Shown: positions 35,087 to 44,079, counted from the first letter of the stretch. The stretch is DNA of 47,899 nt from Bordetella parapertussis (GCA_945900965.1 CAMDKM010000024.1:1-47899), one strand, 5' to 3'. Numbers and translations: made by a program. Notes: a model not told the origin generated them from the letters alone.

Positions 35087-35896
35087 ATGGTTTCCATTGT
35101 GCAGGCATTACGGCTGAACGGGGTGAGTTGTACTTTCCCCGCGCGTGCCGGCGCGGCCGCTTATACCGCCGTCGAGAAGGTCGATATCAGTGTCGCCGAA
35201 GGTGAGTTCGTGGCGGTGGTGGGTCCCACCGGTTGCGGAAAATCGACTTTGCTCAACGTTGCCGCAGGATTGCTTGCGCCCAGCGAGGGCGAGGTTCACG
35301 TGTTTGGCGAGTCTTTGCACGATATCAATTCCCGGGCCGGTTACATGTTTCAGAGCGAAGCCCTGATGCCCTGGCGCACGGCCCGCGAAAATGTCATGGC
35401 CGGGCTTGAGTTTCGCGGTGTCGCAGCCAACGAAGCCCTTGCGCGCGCAAACGACTGGTTGCGACGCGTGGGTCTGGCCGCTCATGGGGACAAGTACCCG
35501 CACCAGCTTTCAGGGGGCATGCGTAAACGGGCCGCCCTGGCGCAGACGCTGATTCTCGATCCCAAGATACTGCTGATGGACGAACCGTTCTCCGCGCTCG
35601 ATGTGCAGACCCGCAGCCTGATGGAAAACGAACTGTTGGCGCTCTGGCAACAGGACCGCAAGTCAGTGTTGTTCGTGACCCATGATCTGGAAGAAGCGAT
35701 ATCATTATCCGACCGCGTGGTGCTGCTGTCCGCCGGCCCGGCCAGCCGGCCGATCGGGGAATTTGCCATCGACCTGCCACGCCCGCGCGATGTGGCGGAA
35801 ATTCGCCTGACGCCAAAATTTCTCGATCTGCACCGGCGCATTTGGGACGCGTTGCGCGACGAAGTGCAGAAGGCCTACGCCCATGCCCTGGATTGA
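35087..35896 (+). CDS. ABC transporter ATP-binding protein, SsuB/TauB-like
   Basis: A 269-residue ATPase. Walker A GPTGCGKST is residues 46-54, the Q-loop follows in MFQSEALMPWRTA, signature LSGGMRKRAALAQ and Walker B ILLMDEPFSALD, then the H-loop FVTHDLEEA. The ATG lies 3 nt after the binding-protein stop, so translation is coupled. Confidence 0.95.
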   Translation: MVSIVQALRLNGVSCTFPARAGAAAYTAVEKVDISVAEGEFVAVVGPTGCGKSTLLNVAAGLLAPSEGEVHVFGESLHDINSRAGYMFQSEALMPWRTARENVMAGLEFRGVAANEALARANDWLRRVGLAAHGDKYPHQLSGGMRKRAALAQTLILDPKILLMDEPFSALDVQTRSLMENELLALWQQDRKSVLFVTHDLEEAISLSDRVVLLSAGPASRPIGEFAIDLPRPRDVAEIRLTPKFLDLHRRIWDALRDEVQKAYAHALD

Positions 35897-35899
35897 TCG

Positions 35900-36706
35900 A
35901 TGAAAGGCGCCGGTCGCTCTTCGTCACCCGTCACGGGTCGCTCGTCACTGATTTTCTGGCAGGTGGCGTTGATGGTGGGGCTGTTTGCGCTCTGGCATGT
36001 ACTCACTCAAACGGAAGTGCTGCCGAAGTTTTTCTTCGGCGAACCTCTGGTGGTGCTGCGTCGGGTCTGGGACTGGTTCGCGAGCGGGAAAATTTTCCCG
36101 CATCTGGGCGTCACGCTTCTGGAAACGCTGCTCGCGTTTGCCCTCGGCACGATTCTGGGATTGGTGTTTGGCCTGTGGCTGGCGCTGTCCGATTCCGCAG
36201 CCCGACTTTTCGATCCGTATATCACCGCGCTGAATTCCATGCCGCGCGTGATTCTGGCGCCGATTTTTGCGGTGTGGTTCGGCCTGGGCATCTGGTCCAA
36301 GGTATTGCTCGGCATCACGCTGGTGTTTTTCATCGTGTTTTTCAGCGTTTACAATGGCGTGCGGGAAGTGAGCCCGACCGTGCTGGCGAATGCGCGAATG
36401 CTGGGCGCGTCGGGAAGGCAGCTCCTGCGCCACGTGTATCTGCCCAGTGCAACCGCGTGGGTGTTCTCCAGCCTGCATGCCTCGGTGGGCATGGCATTTG
36501 TCGGCGCGGTGGTGGGTGAGTACCTTGGCTCCGCCAAGGGCGTGGGGTACCTGATTCTGCAGGCCGAAGGGGTGTTCGACATCAACACTGTGTTCGCCGG
36601 GGTACTGGTCCTCACGGGTTGCGCGCTCGTGCTCGACAGACTGGTATCCGTGGCGGAACGGCGGCTGCTGCGCTGGCATCCCGGCCGGGTGGCGGCGGAT
36701 GCCTGA
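35900..36706 (+). CDS. ABC transporter permease, SsuC/TauC-like
   Basis: A 268-residue permease with six predicted helices. The EAA-type loop reads NARMLGASGRQLLRHVYLPS and VGAVVGEYLGSAKGVGYLI is conserved near the end. It begins 3 nt after the ATPase gene. The first about 16 residues (GAGRSSSPVTGRSSL) are encoded by GTCACCC-type heptamers, so the native N terminus may start further in, for instance at FWQVALMVG. Confidence 0.92.
   Translation: MKGAGRSSSPVTGRSSLIFWQVALMVGLFALWHVLTQTEVLPKFFFGEPLVVLRRVWDWFASGKIFPHLGVTLLETLLAFALGTILGLVFGLWLALSDSAARLFDPYITALNSMPRVILAPIFAVWFGLGIWSKVLLGITLVFFIVFFSVYNGVREVSPTVLANARMLGASGRQLLRHVYLPSATAWVFSSLHASVGMAFVGAVVGEYLGSAKGVGYLILQAEGVFDINTVFAGVLVLTGCALVLDRLVSVAERRLLRWHPGRVAADA
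35913..35950. repeat. Heptamer repeat inside permease gene (locus E)
   Basis: GTCACCC, GTCACGG, GTCGCTC and GTCACTG units lie in the first codons of the ABC permease. They match the pyrimidine half of the larger arrays. Confidence 0.65.
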
Positions 36707-36802
36707 CCGCCCGGGAAATGTGTCCTCGCGTGTTGACGCCCGACCCGCTTTTTCGATCGCACGGGTTTTCCCTCTGAATGCTGTGGCAAAAAGGTATTTC
36801 GC

Positions 36803-37498
36803 ATGATTAACAAGATTGTGTCGACGATTGCGGAAGCGGTGGCTGGTATCCAGGATGGCGCCACCGTCATGATTGGTGGATTCGGCGGGGCGGGACAGCC
36901 GGCGCAACTGATCGACGGGCTGATCGAGCAGGGGGCAAAAGATCTTACCATCGTCAACAACAATGCCGGCAATGGCGAGGTCGGCCTGGCGGCGCTGCTC
37001 AAGGCGCGGCGGGTGCGCAAGATTTATTGCTCCTTTCCGCGCCAGGCGGATTCGCAGGTGTTCGACGCGCTCTATCGCGCCGGCGAGATCGAGCTGGAAC
37101 TGGTGCCGCAGGGCAACCTCGCCGAACGCATTCGCGCGGCGGGCGCCGGGATCGGCGGTTTCTTCACCGCGACCGGATACGGCACCGATCTGGCGAAAGG
37201 CAAGGAAACCCGCATGATCAACGGCCGTGGTTATGTGCTGGAAATGCCCATCCATGCCGATTTCGCGTTGATCAAGGCCGAAGCCGGCGATCGCTGGGGC
37301 AATCTGGTATACCGCAAGACAGCGCGCAATTTTGGTCCGGTCATGGCCACCGCGGCGCGCTGCACGATTGTGCAGGTGAACAGGATCGTCGAGCTGGGCG
37401 CGCTCGACCCGGAATCGATCGTCACGCCGGGCGCATACGTAAACCGTGTCGTCCGGATTGCGGACATTTCCAGAAAAAAACTTTACGCTGCCGCGTGA
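36803..37498 (+). CDS. pcaI: 3-oxoadipate CoA-transferase, alpha subunit
   Basis: With PcaJ it moves CoA from succinyl-CoA to 3-oxoadipate. The 231-residue chain has the CoA-binding GGFGGAGQPAQLIDGLIEQG motif (usually GGFGxxGxP) and FFTATGYGTDLAKGKETR before the subunit hinge. AAGG precedes the ATG. It lies 97 nt after the permease and 25 nt before pcaJ. Confidence 0.94.
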   Translation: MINKIVSTIAEAVAGIQDGATVMIGGFGGAGQPAQLIDGLIEQGAKDLTIVNNNAGNGEVGLAALLKARRVRKIYCSFPRQADSQVFDALYRAGEIELELVPQGNLAERIRAAGAGIGGFFTATGYGTDLAKGKETRMINGRGYVLEMPIHADFALIKAEAGDRWGNLVYRKTARNFGPVMATAARCTIVQVNRIVELGALDPESIVTPGAYVNRVVRIADISRKKLYAAA

Positions 37499-37522
37499 TG
37501 CAACGTATCCCGGAGCCATGAT

Positions 37523-38179
37523 ATGAATCGACGCAATCGTGACCAGATGGCGGCGCGCGTGGCGCTCGACATCCCTGGCGGATCGCTGGTCAACCTTGGC
37601 ATTGGGTTGCCGACCCTGATTGCCAACCATCTGCCCGGAGACCGGGAGATCCTGCTGCAAAGTGAAAACGGCGTGCTCGGCATGGGTCCCGCGCCCGGCG
37701 CCGGCGAGGAGGACGAAGATCTGATCAACGCCGGCAAACAGCCGGTGACCCTGTTAACCGGGGGATCGTTTTTTCACCAGGCCGATTCTTTCGCGATGAT
37801 GCGCGGCGGCCATCTCGATATTTGCGTGCTGGGCGCGTTTCAGGTTTCGGTCAATGGGGATCTGGCGAACTGGCACACCGGTGCGCCCGATGCGATTCCG
37901 GCCGTCGGGGGGGCGATGGATCTGGCCAGCGGTGCGAAAAGAGTTTTTGTGATGATGGAGCACCAGACCAAAAGCGGGCAGAGCAAGATTGTCGAGCGCT
38001 GTACCTATCCGCTTACCGGTATCGCCTGTGTGCATCGCATCTATACCGACCTCGCGGTGATCGACGTGACACCGCGCGGCTTGCACGTGATCGACATGGT
38101 GGAAGGACTGACCCTGGAGGACTTGATTCGCGTGACCGGCGTGCCGCTGGCGCTCGACCCGGGGCAGGCCGCGGCATGA
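37523..38179 (+). CDS. pcaJ: 3-oxoadipate CoA-transferase, beta subunit
   Basis: A 218-residue subunit carrying the catalytic Glu48 in LLQSENGVLGMGP. VNLGIGLPTLIANHL and GSFFHQADSFAMMRGGHLDICVLG are conserved. The stop overlaps the maleylacetate reductase start (ATGA), which ties the transferase to hydroxyquinol rather than only protocatechuate breakdown. Confidence 0.95.
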   Translation: MNRRNRDQMAARVALDIPGGSLVNLGIGLPTLIANHLPGDREILLQSENGVLGMGPAPGAGEEDEDLINAGKQPVTLLTGGSFFHQADSFAMMRGGHLDICVLGAFQVSVNGDLANWHTGAPDAIPAVGGAMDLASGAKRVFVMMEHQTKSGQSKIVERCTYPLTGIACVHRIYTDLAVIDVTPRGLHVIDMVEGLTLEDLIRVTGVPLALDPGQAAA

Positions 38180-39234
38180 AGGCCTTCACCTACAACGCGC
38201 TGCCTTCCCGAGTGGTGTTCGGGCCGGGGCGTATCACGGAAGTGGGCGCGGAGCTGGAAAAAATCGGCAGCCGTCGCGCCCTGGTGATTACGACCCCCGG
38301 GCGACGCGCGCTGGCCGATCAGGTGGCGGGCCTGATCGGTGCCGCCTGTGCCGGCGTGTGCGACATGGCGGTGATGCATACGCCGCTTGAAACTGCGATC
38401 AGGGCCCGGAAGCTGGCGCAGGATGCCGGCGCGGATGCACTGGTGTCCGCCGGAGGCGGCTCGACCGTGGGGCTCGCGAAGGCGATTGCACTGACCAACG
38501 ACCTCCCGATTCTGGCCATTCCAACCACGTATTCGGGATCGGAGATGACGCCGGTGCAGGGCATCACCGAAAACGGGGTCAAGGTCCAGCGGCGCGACGC
38601 GCGCATGCTACCCCGCGCCGTGATCTACGATCCGCAGTTGCTGCGCGGACTTCCCTCCGGCGTTGCCGGCCCGAGCGGGATGAACGGCATCGCGCACGCG
38701 GTGGAAGCGATGTATGCACGAGAAGCGAACCCGATCACTTCAGACATGGCTGAGGAATCGATTCGCCGGATGTCCGTGGCGCTGCCCTCGGTGATCCACG
38801 AGCCGGGGAATGTCGACGCGATTGGGGAAGCCCTCTATGGGGCCTGTCTTGCCGGGATCTGCCTGGCGAGCGTCGGGATGGCTATTCATCACAAGCTTTG
38901 TCACACGCTCGGCGGCAGTTTCAACCTGCCGCACGCGCAGACCCACACTATCATGTTGCCGCATGCGGTGCGTTACAACCAAGGCGCGGCGCCGGATGCC
39001 ATGGCGCGCATCGCGCGCGCGTTGCATGTGACGGATGCGGCCGAGCGCTTGTTTGATCTGGCGCGCGCGCTAGGCGCGCCAGCGGCGCTGCGGGACATTG
39101 GCATGCCGGCCGACGGTCTGGAACGGGCCGCCGATCTCGCGGTGAAGGACCCGTACTGGAATCCGCGTCCGATCGAACGAACCGCCGTCCGGCAGTTGTT
39201 GCAGGATGCCTGGGAAGGCAAACGCCCGGTTTAG
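38176..39234 (+). CDS. Maleylacetate reductase
   Basis: Reduces maleylacetate to 3-oxoadipate with NAD(P)H. The 352-residue protein has the iron-type alcohol dehydrogenase fold: VFGPGR, the dinucleotide loop ALVSAGGGSTVGLAKAIAL, TTYSGSEMTPVQGIT, and HAVEAMY plus HHKLCHTLGG where the metal ligands sit. ATG 38176 overlaps the pcaJ stop; a longer GTG-started frame inside pcaJ is rejected. TftE/ClcE/MacA family, here most likely serving hydroxyquinol. Confidence 0.94.
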   Translation: MKAFTYNALPSRVVFGPGRITEVGAELEKIGSRRALVITTPGRRALADQVAGLIGAACAGVCDMAVMHTPLETAIRARKLAQDAGADALVSAGGGSTVGLAKAIALTNDLPILAIPTTYSGSEMTPVQGITENGVKVQRRDARMLPRAVIYDPQLLRGLPSGVAGPSGMNGIAHAVEAMYAREANPITSDMAEESIRRMSVALPSVIHEPGNVDAIGEALYGACLAGICLASVGMAIHHKLCHTLGGSFNLPHAQTHTIMLPHAVRYNQGAAPDAMARIARALHVTDAAERLFDLARALGAPAALRDIGMPADGLERAADLAVKDPYWNPRPIERTAVRQLLQDAWEGKRPV

Positions 39235-39297
39235 CCGTTGTCTGGCCGGAATACCGCCGCACCCGCGCGGCAACATCATCAAGGAGTCGGAGCCAAC

Positions 39298-40500
39298 ATG
39301 CCTGAATCATTTATCTGCGCTGCGCTGAGAACACCCATCGGACGCTACGGCGGCGCGCTCTCGTCGGTGCGTCCCGACGATCTTGCGGCCATTCCTTTGC
39401 GGGAACTGATGGCACGACACCCATCGATGGACTGGGACGCGGTGGATGACGTGGTATTCGGCTGCGCCAACCAGGCCGGTGAAGACAACCGCAACGTGGC
39501 GCGCATGGCGCTGCTGCTTGCGGGACTGCCGAAGGAGATCCCGGCCAGCACGATCAATCGGTTGTGCGGCTCGGGCATGGATGCCGTGGGTATCGTCGCC
39601 CGTGCCATCCGGGCCGGTGAAATCGATCTGGGCATTGCCGGCGGTGTGGAGAGCATGTCGCGTGCGCCATTCGTGATGCCCAAGGCCGACAGCGCGTTTT
39701 CGCGCGCCAATGCGGTATACGACACGACTATCGGCTGGCGTTTTGTGAATCCGCAGATGATGCAACGCTACGGCACGGATTCAATGCCCGAGACGGCCGA
39801 AAATGTCGCCGCCGAATACGGCGTGTCGCGGGCAGACCAGGATGCATTCGCCATGCGTTCGCAGGCCAGGGCCTCGGCCGCGCAGAAGAACGGACGACTG
39901 GCGAAGGAGATCGTGCCGGTGACGATCCCGGCAAAAAAAGGCGAGGCCGTAGTGGTGGACAAGGACGAACATCCGCGTGAAACCAGCATGGAGGCGCTAG
40001 GTAAACTGAAGGCGATCGTGAAGCCCGACGGTACGGTGACCGCGGGCAACGCCTCCGGTGTGAACGATGGCGCGTGCGCGCTGATCCTGGCAAATGAGAG
40101 GGCGGCAAAAAAACACGGGCTGACGCCGCTGGCGCGGGTGATGGGTGTGGCGACCGCGGGGTGCGCACCGCGCATCATGGGTATCGGACCAGTGCCGGCC
40201 ACGCATAAGTTGCTCGCCCGCCTGGGTGTGAAACTGGATCAGGTGGACGTCATCGAACTGAACGAGGCGTTTGCGGCGCAAGGACTGGCGGTGCTGCGCG
40301 AACTGGGCGTGAAGGACGACGATCCGCGTGTGAACCCGAACGGCGGCGCCATTGCGCTCGGACATCCGCTCGGCATGAGCGGGGCGCGGCTGGTGGCGAC
40401 AGTGGTTCACGAAATGCAGGAACGCAAACTGCGCTATGCCCTGACGACCATGTGCATCGGTGTCGGACAGGGGATCGCGGCGCTGATCGAGCGCGTCTGA
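39298..40500 (+). CDS. pcaF: 3-oxoadipyl-CoA thiolase
   Basis: Cleaves 3-oxoadipyl-CoA to succinyl-CoA and acetyl-CoA. Exactly 400 residues, the usual PcaF length, with nucleophile Cys90 in INRLCGSG, His356 in ALGHPLG and Cys386 in [15 protein letters not shown] precedes the ATG at 39298. Substrate assignment rests on its place between maleylacetate reductase and hydroxyquinol dioxygenase; a general acetyl-CoA acetyltransferase is the alternative. Confidence 0.92.
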   Translation: MPESFICAALRTPIGRYGGALSSVRPDDLAAIPLRELMARHPSMDWDAVDDVVFGCANQAGEDNRNVARMALLLAGLPKEIPASTINRLCGSGMDAVGIVARAIRAGEIDLGIAGGVESMSRAPFVMPKADSAFSRANAVYDTTIGWRFVNPQMMQRYGTDSMPETAENVAAEYGVSRADQDAFAMRSQARASAAQKNGRLAKEIVPVTIPAKKGEAVVVDKDEHPRETSMEALGKLKAIVKPDGTVTAGNASGVNDGACALILANERAAKKHGLTPLARVMGVATAGCAPRIMGIGPVPATHKLLARLGVKLDQVDVIELNEAFAAQGLAVLRELGVKDDDPRVNPNGGAIALGHPLGMSGARLVATVVHEMQERKLRYALTTMCIGVGQGIAALIERV

Positions 40501-40522
40501 ATTCCAATGAGGAGAGACCACC

Positions 40523-41380
40523 GTGAGAGACCTGACCGAGGCAAATCTGACTGGCGCCGTGCTGAAGAAACTCGATGGTGCTGCCGATCTGCGGTTCCGG
40601 CAGGTCATGAGCAGCCTGATCAGGCATCTGCATGGTTTTATCCGCGATGTGGAACTGACCGAGGCCGAGTGGCTGGCGGCCATTCAATTCCTGACCGCGA
40701 CCGGTCAGAAGTGCGACGACAAGCGCCAGGAATTCATCCTGCTGTCCGACACGCTCGGCGTATCCATGCTGGTGGATGCGATCAATCACCGCAGCCCTTC
40801 GGGCGCGACCGAATCCACGGTGAGGGGGCCCTTCTATGCGGATGGCGCACCGGATATGCCGCTGGGAGCGGACATCGCGCACGGCGTCGAGGGCGACCCG
40901 ACATATTTTTCCGGGCGTGTTCTGACTCCGCAGGGTCGACCCATTGCCGGGGCCCTGCTGGACCTGTGGTCCACGGATGGCGAGGGTTCCTACGATGTGC
41001 AGTTGCCGGGCCAAGGCATGCGGGCGCGCGGCAAGATCAGGGCTGACGCCCAGGGGCGTTTTGCCTTCTGGACGGTGAAACCGGTGAGTTATCCCATTCC
41101 CACGGACGGCCCGGTCGGCAAGATGTTGCTGATGATGGGCCGGCATCCCTATCGGCCGGCCCACACGCACATGATTCTTTCGGCGTCGGGTTTCAAAACG
41201 GTGACCACGCACGTGTTCGTTGAAGGCGATGCCTACCTCGAATCGGACGCCGTATTCGGCGTGAAAAATTCCCTGGTGACTGAATTTGTGCGTCATGAGC
41301 CCGGCGTTGCGCCCGATGGCAAGCGCATGGACAAGCCTTACTTTACGGTGGACTTCGACTTCGGTCTGGTGCCAGCTTGA
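40523..41380 (+). CDS. Hydroxyquinol 1,2-dioxygenase
   Basis: Intradiol ring cleavage of 1,2,4-trihydroxybenzene to maleylacetate. The 285-residue protein has the N-terminal helical dimer domain and the iron ligands Tyr157 (GSYDVQ), Tyr190 (SYPIP), His214 and His216 (AHTHMI), with the same spacing as characterised hydroxyquinol dioxygenases. The GTG start has AGGAGA upstream. With maleylacetate reductase in the same operon, hydroxyquinol is a better substrate call than catechol. Confidence 0.95.
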   Translation: MRDLTEANLTGAVLKKLDGAADLRFRQVMSSLIRHLHGFIRDVELTEAEWLAAIQFLTATGQKCDDKRQEFILLSDTLGVSMLVDAINHRSPSGATESTVRGPFYADGAPDMPLGADIAHGVEGDPTYFSGRVLTPQGRPIAGALLDLWSTDGEGSYDVQLPGQGMRARGKIRADAQGRFAFWTVKPVSYPIPTDGPVGKMLLMMGRHPYRPAHTHMILSASGFKTVTTHVFVEGDAYLESDAVFGVKNSLVTEFVRHEPGVAPDGKRMDKPYFTVDFDFGLVPA

Positions 41381-41449
41381 CGAAGATTCCGGCCGAAGCG
41401 GAGGCGGCCGGAGTTCTCTTATAACGCCGACTTTAACGGGGGAGCTGCA

Positions 41450-41985
41450 ATGAACTGCAAAAAATGGCTGGCGGTAGCAGGGTGTGCGGTGACGATGAAT
41501 GCGATGGCAGCAGGCATTCCGGGTTTGCGCGGAGGAGACCATCTGGGGCTGACCGTGCCCAAACTCGACGAGGCGGTGGCTTTTTTTGCGCCGATGTGAT
41601 CGGCTGTGTACCGGTTTTCAAACTGGGCCCTTTCAAGGCCGACAACGACTGGATGCAGGTGCATCTGAACGTCAATCCGCGCGCCGAGATTCCACAGATT
41701 CAGACGATGCGTTGCGGGCATGGGCTCAATCTGGAAATTTTCCAGTACACCTCGCCCGATCAAAACGCCACAGGGCCGAAGAACAGCGACATTGGCGGCC
41801 ATCATCTGGCGTTTTATGTGGACGACATGGCCAAAGCGGTCGAGCATCTGAAAAAGCATAACGTCAAGATGCAGGGCGAGCCGACCGTCATGAAAGACGG
41901 CCCGAGCGCCGGGGAGGCGTGGATGTATTTCCTGGCGCCATGGGGCATGCAACTCGAGTTGGTGAGTTATCCGAAAGGCAGACAA
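41450..41985 (+). pseudogene. Secreted VOC/glyoxalase-like protein, frameshifted and truncated
   Basis: Starts at ATG 41450 with a signal peptide MNCKKWLAVAGCAVTMNAMA. The first VOC half (GGDHLGLTVPKLDEAVAFF) is in this frame, but a seven-T run near 41580-41586 drops one base; the rest (FKLGPFKADNDWMQVHLNVN, GGHHLAFYVDDMAKAVEHLK, MYFLAPWGMQLELVSYPKG) is in the next frame. The expected C-terminal residues are replaced by an IS1182-family transposase fragment from about 41978. One added T would restore reading, so a sequencing slip is possible for the frameshift but not for the truncation. Confidence 0.82.
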
Positions 41986-42475
41986 GACAGCACAGGGGCA
42001 GAAGAAGGACAAACTATTTGGCCCCAGGGACTTTGCCTACGACGAGCAAACCCAAACGTGCATCTGCCCGGCCGGGGAGTTTCTCTACCAGAACGGCAGT
42101 CGGGTGGTGATCCAAGGCAGAGAGGCGGTAAAGTTCACCGGGGCCAAGAGGGTCTGCGGGCCGTGTCCTCTACGGGGCCAGTGCCTGCGCCATCCTGAAC
42201 GAACCGAGGTGCGCCAGGTGGTGTTCTTTACCGGAGTCGTGCATAAAGCCGAATCGCACACGGCCAGGATGAAGAAGAAGATCGACAGCGAAGAAGGCAG
42301 ACGACGTTACGGGCAGCGCTTTGGCACGGTCGAGCCAGTGTTTGGCAACATTCGGCACAACAAGCGGCTAAATCGCTTCACGCTACGCGGCAAACCCAAG
42401 GTCGATACGCAGTGGAAGCTCTATTGCATGGTGCACAACATCGAGAAGCTGGCGCATTACGGGCAATGGCAGTGA
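41978..42475 (+). pseudogene. IS1182-family transposase, C-terminal fragment
   Basis: Frame reads KKDKLFGPRDFAYDEQTQTC, then CPAGEFLYQNGSR, CGPCPLRGQCLRHPERTEVRQ, RMKKKIDSEEGRRRYGQRFG, VEPVFGNIRHNKRLNRFTLRG and the terminal YCMVHNIEKLAHYG. These are the zinc-like Cys cluster and DDE C-terminal region of IS1182-family transposases. The N-terminal half and start are absent, so this copy cannot make transposase. Confidence 0.88.
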
Positions 42476-42635
42476 GGATGGCAAAAAGCAGGGAAAGCCA
42501 AGCGGCAATCGAAGCAGAAAACCAAATCTCGCGACGGACTGAAATCGAATAACGAAAAATTAACCTCCACTACGGTGCTCGCAGGCGCCAATGGATGAGG
42601 ATGACTGCCCGGAAAAAAGGTTTTTCTACAGCCTC
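41978..42635 (+). mobile_element. IS1182-family element, 3' part (copy 1)
   Basis: The transposase 3' end, about 160 nt of non-coding tail and the right terminal repeat TTTTTCTACAGCCTC (42621-42635), which is the complement of the left end of copies 2 and 3 at 14 of 15 positions. The left part of the IS is missing. Its right end directly meets AACG, the core-box end of an attC site. Confidence 0.85.
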
Positions 42636-42712
42636 AACGCCCGCGCTAACCGGCGCCCAAACAGCAAGCGCAGCGCCGCTGTTTGGGCGTCCGGTTCAGC
42701 GCGAGGTTAGCC
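42636..42712 (-). other. attC site 1 (integron cassette recombination site)
   Basis: AACG at the IS end, CGCGCT, CCGG and CGCCCAAACAGC pair with GCTGTTTGGGCG, CCGG, AGCGCG and GTTAGCC (42706-42712), leaving unpaired bases typical of attC. The first core box has been cut by the IS. It is the attC of the BrnTA cassette, whose last codons it contains. Confidence 0.8.
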
Positions 42713-42932
42713 CGCCACTCTCTCGCGCGATGCGTATCAAGGCGCGGAGTGCGTCGTTTACTGCCTCCGCATTCTTGAAAGCAGAGGCAACGTCAGGGTC
42801 AAGGACGACCACGTTCGTGCTCTTAACATACTTGGCGTGGTACTTCCCACGTACTGCGCCAGAGAAATCGTACTCCGCACGCATCGTGTCTTTGAGTTGC
42901 TGGTCGTCAGCCTTCGTACGCTTTTCTTTCAT
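42696..42932 (-). CDS. brnA: BrnA-type antitoxin
   Basis: From ATG 42932 a 78-residue protein with NVVVLDPDVASAFKNAEAVN and ALRALIRIARES, a ribbon-helix-helix-like C terminus of BrnA antitoxins. It overlaps the toxin gene by 26 nt and its stop lies inside attC site 1, as is common for cassette genes. It would neutralise BrnT and repress the pair. Longer upstream starts lie inside the toxin gene. Confidence 0.8.
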   Translation of the reverse strand: MKEKRTKADDQQLKDTMRAEYDFSGAVRGKYHAKYVKSTNVVVLDPDVASAFKNAEAVNDALRALIRIARESGGLTSR

Positions 42933-43179
42933 GGGATGTCGCCTCGCGGGCGCTGATGATTTGGAAGAGATCGTCGTCTTCCTCGGTGTGAGATACAACC
43001 ACAAGCCGTCCAGTCGAAGATAGGCCCATAGTCAGGAATCGCATTTCGGTCTGTGAATGGTCCGGATCTGGAATCGTCGCCGCCAGTGCGTCAGCAAACA
43101 CGGTTGATGCCTCCTCGAAGGATACATCGTGCTTGGTGCGGTTCTCCTCATCCTTCAGCCGATCCCATTCGAATCTCAT
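42907..43179 (-). CDS. brnT: BrnT-type ribonuclease toxin
   Basis: A 90-residue RelE-like toxin. MRFEWDRLKDEENRTKHDVS with FEEASTVFADALA, DPDHSQTEMRFLTMGLSSTG and IISAREATSHERKAYE are the standard BrnT segments, including the basic Arg/His residues for RNA cleavage. Toxin precedes antitoxin in the BrnTA order. Carried in an integron cassette, it could stabilise the array against cassette loss. Confidence 0.92.
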   Translation of the reverse strand: MRFEWDRLKDEENRTKHDVSFEEASTVFADALAATIPDPDHSQTEMRFLTMGLSSTGRLVVVSHTEEDDDLFQIISAREATSHERKAYEG

Positions 43180-43211
43180 GCGCGCATCCTACCTCAGCGC
43201 TGGCTTTGGAG

Positions 43212-43307
43212 GGCTAACGATAGCAATGAGGGGGCGCCGAGGAGCAAAGCGACGAGGGAACTGAACAGCGACGCTTTTCAGCGCTCCCCTCGATTGCTTG
43301 GTTGGGC
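43212..43307 (-). other. attC site 2
   Basis: Core boxes GGCTAAC (43212-43218) and GTTGGGC (43301-43307). Inner arms AGCAATGAGGGG and CCCCTCGATTGCT pair with one bulged base. It belongs to the DUF3237 cassette on the minus strand. Confidence 0.85.
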
Positions 43308-43349
43308 GGCGCCATCAACGTCGCGGCCGTTCTCGCCCCCTATTGGCTA

Positions 43350-43892
43350 TCACCGCACAATGAAGACATCGTACTTGACGTAAGAGTCCTCCCCTCCGCG
43401 CTTGATCTCCACCATCTTCCCCACGGCCTGAACCTTGTTCAGCCAGTCGTACTTCTCCGAGGACGTCCGGAAAGTGGGCGCGGTCACAAAATATGGCCAA
43501 GTCTTGTCAGTGACGACCTCGCCGCGGCCCAGTGCCTCGCCGACTTCCTTCGATGAAACGGAGATCCCGCCGTAAGTCATGTAAATCAGGGCCCCGTCGT
43601 CTGTCTCGATCACAATCCTCGCATCTAATCGCGCGACACCAGCCGGCGTGATCGTGATCCAGTCGCCTCCCGGGGCTACTAATTTTCCGCTGATCGCAGG
43701 CCCTTTGACCCAGCCCCCGGGGTACACTGCAGTGATGGACGTTGCACCGTCGATCTTGATCCTTTGTGCGCTGATGGGCACCAAAAAGGTCATCAGGTAC
43801 TCGGTCTTGATTTGACTGGTCTGCGCAGCGGCATGAAGGGTCCAGCCGCATAGCGCGACGACAGCGGTCACTGCAATGGCAATATGTCTCAA
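43350..43892 (-). CDS. Secreted DUF3237 protein (cassette gene)
   Basis: A 180-residue protein from TTG 43892 after a GGGAGA site. A signal peptide (RHIAIAVTAVVALCGWTLHA to AAAQ) precedes a DUF3237 beta-barrel: GWVKGPAISGKLVAPGGDWI and GVARLDARIVIETDDGALIYMTYGG, then TAPTFRTSSEKYDWLN. Family function unknown. An ATG at 43952 would give an odd basic leader. Own cassette between attC 2 and attC 3. Confidence 0.88.
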   Translation of the reverse strand: MRHIAIAVTAVVALCGWTLHAAAQTSQIKTEYLMTFLVPISAQRIKIDGATSITAVYPGGWVKGPAISGKLVAPGGDWITITPAGVARLDARIVIETDDGALIYMTYGGISVSSKEVGEALGRGEVVTDKTWPYFVTAPTFRTSSEKYDWLNKVQAVGKMVEIKRGGEDSYVKYDVFIVR

Positions 43893-44079
43893 GCTTTTCT
43901 CCCTTGGGTTTATCGCACTCAGGCCCTTCGGTCGTGAGCGTGACGTGAGCATGCAGCCAAGCCTGAGAGGCCCGGACCTGGTGCCACGGCCCCGATCATG
44001 CGTTAGTCAACGCAGAAAGTACAATCAAAGGGAGAAGAGCATCGCCGGAAGATCCGTATGGAGCACGGCCGATCGTGCC

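Noticed and set aside
35945-37660. 571-residue antisense frame over permease and pcaI
   Set aside because: Composition and lack of motifs mark it as a complement of real genes.
37822-38175. GTG start extending maleylacetate reductase by 118 residues
   Set aside because: The extension lies inside pcaJ in another frame and is Arg-rich shadow sequence; ATG 38176 overlaps the pcaJ stop in normal fashion.
44010-44030. Extra attC core box at GTTAGTC upstream of attC 3
   Set aside because: It matches the seven-base consensus but has no partner box or stem.
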